Below, in pieces: positions 47,042 to 49,463 of a stretch of DNA of 49,463 nucleotides. The translations under genes were made by a program, and so were the position numbers. Under the pieces are notes generated by a model that saw only the letters and a list, made by a program, of their open reading frames with translations, was not told the origin of the DNA and ran no database searches. The stretch's first letter is position 1. Each line of letters starts with the position of its first letter. This stretch comes from Reyranella sp. (GTDB lineage: Bacteria; Pseudomonadota; Alphaproteobacteria; Reyranellales; Reyranellaceae), in NCBI RefSeq assembly GCF_004297265.1, contig NZ_SCUT01000023.1, positions 1 to 49,463 on the forward strand, written 5' to 3'.

Positions 47042-49463
47042 CCGGCAAGCCAGCCGCCGCCTCCTCCCTGCTGAAACGGCCCGTTGTCGTGGCGTCGTTC
47101 GCGATTGTCGTCGCGACGGCGGCGGGTGTCGGCGCATGGGTAAGCCGCTCGCCGGAGGACGCCCCGGGAGCACCGGCGGTCGTGGCGCTGAGCGAACCGC
47201 CGGACCCTCCTCCTGCAGCCCCGCCGGCGGCCTCCGCGGCAGCGCCGCCACCGGCCCCGCCGACAAGCCCTCCGACCGTGAGGGCCGAGACGATTTCCGC
47301 TGCTCCGCCACCGTCGCCTGTCCCCGTTCCCGAACCGGCGCCCGCCGCTCCAAGAAGCGATCTGCTCCGCGTGCCTGCTCCCGATCCGGCGCTGGCACGG
47401 CCCGCGCCTTCTCCAACGCTGGTACCGCCGACGCCGGACAAGCCCGTCGATTGGGCAACCCTGCCGGTCGACGAGTTGCGGCGCCGCGCCGAGGCCAACG
47501 ACATCGCCGCCATGGAGGAACTCGCGCGCCGGCTCGTGCAGGGCGTCGGCATGCCGAAGGACCAGCAGGCCGGCGCAGGCTGGCTCCTGCGCGCGGCGCA
47601 AGCAGGCTCCGCGCAGTCGGCCTTCAATGTCGCGGTCATGTACGAGCGTGGCTTCGTGATGGAGCGCAACTTGCCGCGGGCCATCGCCTGGTATCGCAGG
47701 GCCGTCGAAGGCAACCTGGCGCTCGCCAAGCACAACCTCGCCCTGATGCTGCGAGACGGCAAGGGCACCGCCCGTGACGGCAAGGAGGCGGTCGAGCTTC
47801 TGCAATCGGCCGCGCGACAGGGAATGGCCGCTTCGATGTTCAGCCTGGGCGACATCTACGAGCGTGGCGAGGTGGGGCCAAAGGATGAGGCCATGGCGAT
47901 GGCCTGGTTCGCGATCGCCGCCGAGTTCGAACGACAGACGAACAAGGGCGCCGAGACGGCGCTGGCCAGGACGTCGGCGACCCGCGCGCAGGCACTGCAG
48001 CGCGGTCTGACGCAGGAAGACCTGCAGAAGGCCGAGCAGATCGGGCAGGGCGAATTCAGGCGCATCGTCGAGGCGATGCAGCGACCGGCCAGGCCGCAGG
48101 TGCGACTTGCCCCTGTCCCGCCGGTCGAAGTCGCTGCCGCGATACCTCCACCCGCACCGCCCCGCACGGGCGCTCTTCCCCCACTGCCGCCGCCGGACCT
48201 CGATCCGCCGGACTGGCCCAAGGCCAGCAAGGATCAGGTCCGAATCATCCAACAGGCGCTTTTCGATCTCAGGCTTTTGCGCGACAAGCCCGACGGCGCA
48301 TTGGGACCGATGACACGCGCCGCCATCCGAACCTTCCAGCGCATCAACGCCCAGCGCGAGACCGGCGAGCCCACCAAGGAACTCTATGCGGCGCTGAAGG
48401 AAGCGGTCTCGCGTCGCGACACGACGCCACCGGCAAGGCCGGAGGCCAAGCCCGAGCCGCCGGTTGCGGTCGCTGTGGCGAAGCCGCCGGAGCCCATCGT
48501 CATCGCAGCGGCCGAGACGACGCCGCCACCAAGCTCGGACGACATCGCGAAGCTCATGCCGGCGCCACCCGAGCCGCCGAGGCCCATCGAACTCGCTGCT
48601 GCCGAAACGACGCCACCACCGAGTTCGGACGACATCACCAGACTCATGCCGGCACCGACCGAGCCGCCCAAGTCCATCGAACTCGCAGCCGCCGAGACGA
48701 CGCCGCCACCAAGCTCGGACGACATCACGAGGCTCATGCCGGCGCCACCCGAGCCGCCCAGGCCGATCGAACTCGCAGCCGCCGAGACGACGCCGCCACC
48801 AAGCTCGGACGACATCACGAGGCTCATGCCGGCGCCTGAGCCGCCGAAGCCAATCGAGCTCGCCGCCGCGGCACCGCCCCCGCCACCGCCCACCTCGGCC
48901 GACATCGCAAAGGCCACTCCGCCGGCGCCGCCTCCGCCAAAGCCGATCCAGCTCGCTGCGACGGTACCGCCACCGCCGCCGCCCACCTCGGCTGACATCG
49001 CAAAGGCCACCCCGCCTGCACCCAAGCCGATCCAGCTCGCCGCCGCGGCACCGCCCCCGCCACCGCCCACATCGGCAGACATCGCGAAGGCCACTCCGCC
49101 GGCGCCGCCTCCGCCGAAGCCAATCCAGCTCGCTGCGACGGTACCGCCACCGCCGCCGCCCACCTCGGCTGACATCGCAAAGGCCACCCCGCCTGCACCC
49201 AAGCCGATCCAGCTCGCCGCCGCGGCACCACCCCCGCCGCCGCCCACGTCGGCCGACATCGCGAAGTCCACTCCGCCGGCGCCGCCTCCGCCAAAGCCGA
49301 TCCAGCTCGCTGCGACGGTACCGCCACCGCCGCCGCCCACCTCGGCTGACATCGCGAAGGCCACCCCGCCTGCACCCAAGCCGATCCAGCTCGCCGCCGC
49401 GGCACCGCCCCCGCCACCGCCCACCTCGGCCGACATCGCGAAGGCCACTCCGCCGGCGCCGCC
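47038..49463 (+). CDS. Membrane-anchored Sel1-repeat/peptidoglycan-binding protein with repetitive Pro-rich tail, partial
   Basis: The frame is open from the ATG at 47038, overlapping the heme A synthase stop (ATGA), to the right edge, so 808 codons are visible and the C-terminus is missing. Residues about 15-35 (VVVASFAIVVATAAGVGAW) are a membrane anchor, followed by a Pro/Ala-rich linker to 135. Sel1/TPR-type repeats (AAMEELARRLVQG, AGWLLRAAQAGSAQSAFNVAVMYERG and more) run from about 137 to 330. A peptidoglycan-binding domain lies near 395-453 (IIQQALFDLRLLRDKPDGALG). From residue 490 on, Pro-rich tandem repeats dominate. This layout resembles cell-envelope scaffold proteins such as those at division or polar sites. 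The role is inferred. Confidence 0.85.
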   Translation, partial: MTGKPAAASSLLKRPVVVASFAIVVATAAGVGAWVSRSPEDAPGAPAVVALSEPPDPPPAAPPAASAAAPPPAPPTSPPTVRAETISAAPPPSPVPVPEPAPAAPRSDLLRVPAPDPALARPAPSPTLVPPTPDKPVDWATLPVDELRRRAEANDIAAMEELARRLVQGVGMPKDQQAGAGWLLRAAQAGSAQSAFNVAVMYERGFVMERNLPRAIAWYRRAVEGNLALAKHNLALMLRDGKGTARDGKEAVELLQSAARQGMAASMFSLGDIYERGEVGPKDEAMAMAWFAIAAEFERQTNKGAETALARTSATRAQALQRGLTQEDLQKAEQIGQGEFRRIVEAMQRPARPQVRLAPVPPVEVAAAIPPPAPPRTGALPPLPPPDLDPPDWPKASKDQVRIIQQALFDLRLLRDKPDGALGPMTRAAIRTFQRINAQRETGEPTKELYAALKEAVSRRDTTPPARPEAKPEPPVAVAVAKPPEPIVIAAAETTPPPSSDDIAKLMPAPPEPPRPIELAAAETTPPPSSDDITRLMPAPTEPPKSIELAAAETTPPPSSDDITRLMPAPPEPPRPIELAAAETTPPPSSDDITRLMPAPEPPKPIELAAAAPPPPPPTSADIAKATPPAPPPPKPIQLAATVPPPPPPTSADIAKATPPAPKPIQLAAAAPPPPPPTSADIAKATPPAPPPPKPIQLAATVPPPPPPTSADIAKATPPAPKPIQLAAAAPPPPPPTSADIAKSTPPAPPPPKPIQLAATVPPPPPPTSADIAKATPPAPKPIQLAAAAPPPPPPTSADIAKATPPAP
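48505..48861 (+). repeat. Four ~90-bp tandem repeats in Sel1 gene tail
   Basis: Units begin at 48505, 48595, 48685 and 48775 (three of 90 bp, the last 87 bp). Each encodes a block starting A-A-A-E-T-T-P-P-P-S-S-D-D-I and ending P-I-E-L (the first unit P-I-E-L after P-R). They keep the reading frame and most third positions, so the array expanded fairly recently. Confidence 0.9.
48862..49463 (+). repeat. 177-bp higher-order tandem repeat (3.4 copies), continuing past the window
   Basis: Each 177-bp unit is a 93-bp long block plus an 84-bp short block: 48862-49038, 49039-49215, 49216-49392 and a partial from 49393. Both blocks contain the peptide TSADIAKATPPAP after a run of prolines. Copies are nearly identical; for example 49264 onward has TCC (Ser) where the others have GCC (Ala). 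The array runs off the window, so its copy number is unknown. Confidence 0.92.

Noticed and set aside
42365..47458. Extension of the Nfn-like frame to 1697 residues
   Set aside because: The extension beyond 45868 is the shadow of the ctaA and Sel1 genes and has no homology-like pattern; the ATG at 45868 begins a normal protein.
48384..49448. Glycine-rich repetitive frame on the minus strand
   Set aside because: It is the antisense reading of the proline-rich array in the Sel1 gene; its repeats follow from the sense repeats.
48862..49463. Repeats considered as a CRISPR array
   Set aside because: The units are contiguous, without unique spacers, and lie in frame in a protein-coding gene.

Overview
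The window is GC-rich chromosomal DNA from an alphaproteobacterium. Several things point there: a plant-type (class II) glutamate-cysteine ligase beside rsmE and ubiA, a COX15-type heme A synthase, a Bug/TctC solute-binding protein, and many solute-binding proteins and soil-type catabolic enzymes. A Rhodospirillales- or Reyranella-like member is a guess from gene content, not something the sequence proves. No tRNA, rRNA or CRISPR array was recognised.

Layout. 1-8.6 kb: the tail of a quinone oxidoreductase-like gene, tldD, then a six-gene minus-strand operon (rsmE, gshA, a VOC protein, a Tat-exported protein, a PanE-like reductase, a DUF1801 protein), and divergent to it ubiA plus an ETFB-type lysine methyltransferase. 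8.7-16.3 kb: a cysteine-rich protein, then a peptidase/transport locus. That locus has a minus-strand LysR regulator and M28 peptidase facing a plus-strand operon of ABC ATPase, binding protein, permease, M20 amidohydrolase and an aberrant ureohydrolase. 16.4-25.1 kb: a dienelactone-hydrolase-like exported protein, a Bug binding protein divergent from a D-aminoacylase-type amidohydrolase, a small membrane protein, and an RND pump with its membrane-fusion protein. 25.1-28.4 kb: a serine hydrolase, an RNHCP zinc-ribbon protein, a glycine-zipper lipoprotein and an OmpA-family porin. 28.5-36.5 kb: a TauD-type dioxygenase, a GMC oxidoreductase with a peptide-type binding protein, an amidohydrolase, and a minus-strand string of four small or medium genes (Lrp-like, serine hydrolase, YqhA, barrel-like protein). 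36.5-41.1 kb: a DEAD-box helicase, a cupin, a MATE exporter, a methyltransferase and a MAPEG protein. 41.1-42.2 kb: an intact IS630-type element. 42.4-49.5 kb: a 1167-residue Nfn-like flavoprotein, divergent from heme A synthase and a Sel1/peptidoglycan-binding protein with a highly repetitive proline-rich tail that runs off the end of the window.

The most notable items are these: the LysR-peptidase-ABC-ureohydrolase locus, whose ureohydrolase has lost three residues normally essential for guanidine hydrolysis; the single-chain NfnL/NfnS-like protein with an extra cysteine-rich N-terminal domain; a nested-palindrome repeat family at three intergenic sites, one of them inside the ABC operon; the IS630 copy that landed in the stop codon of the MAPEG gene and rebuilt it; and the 177-bp higher-order repeat at the right edge.
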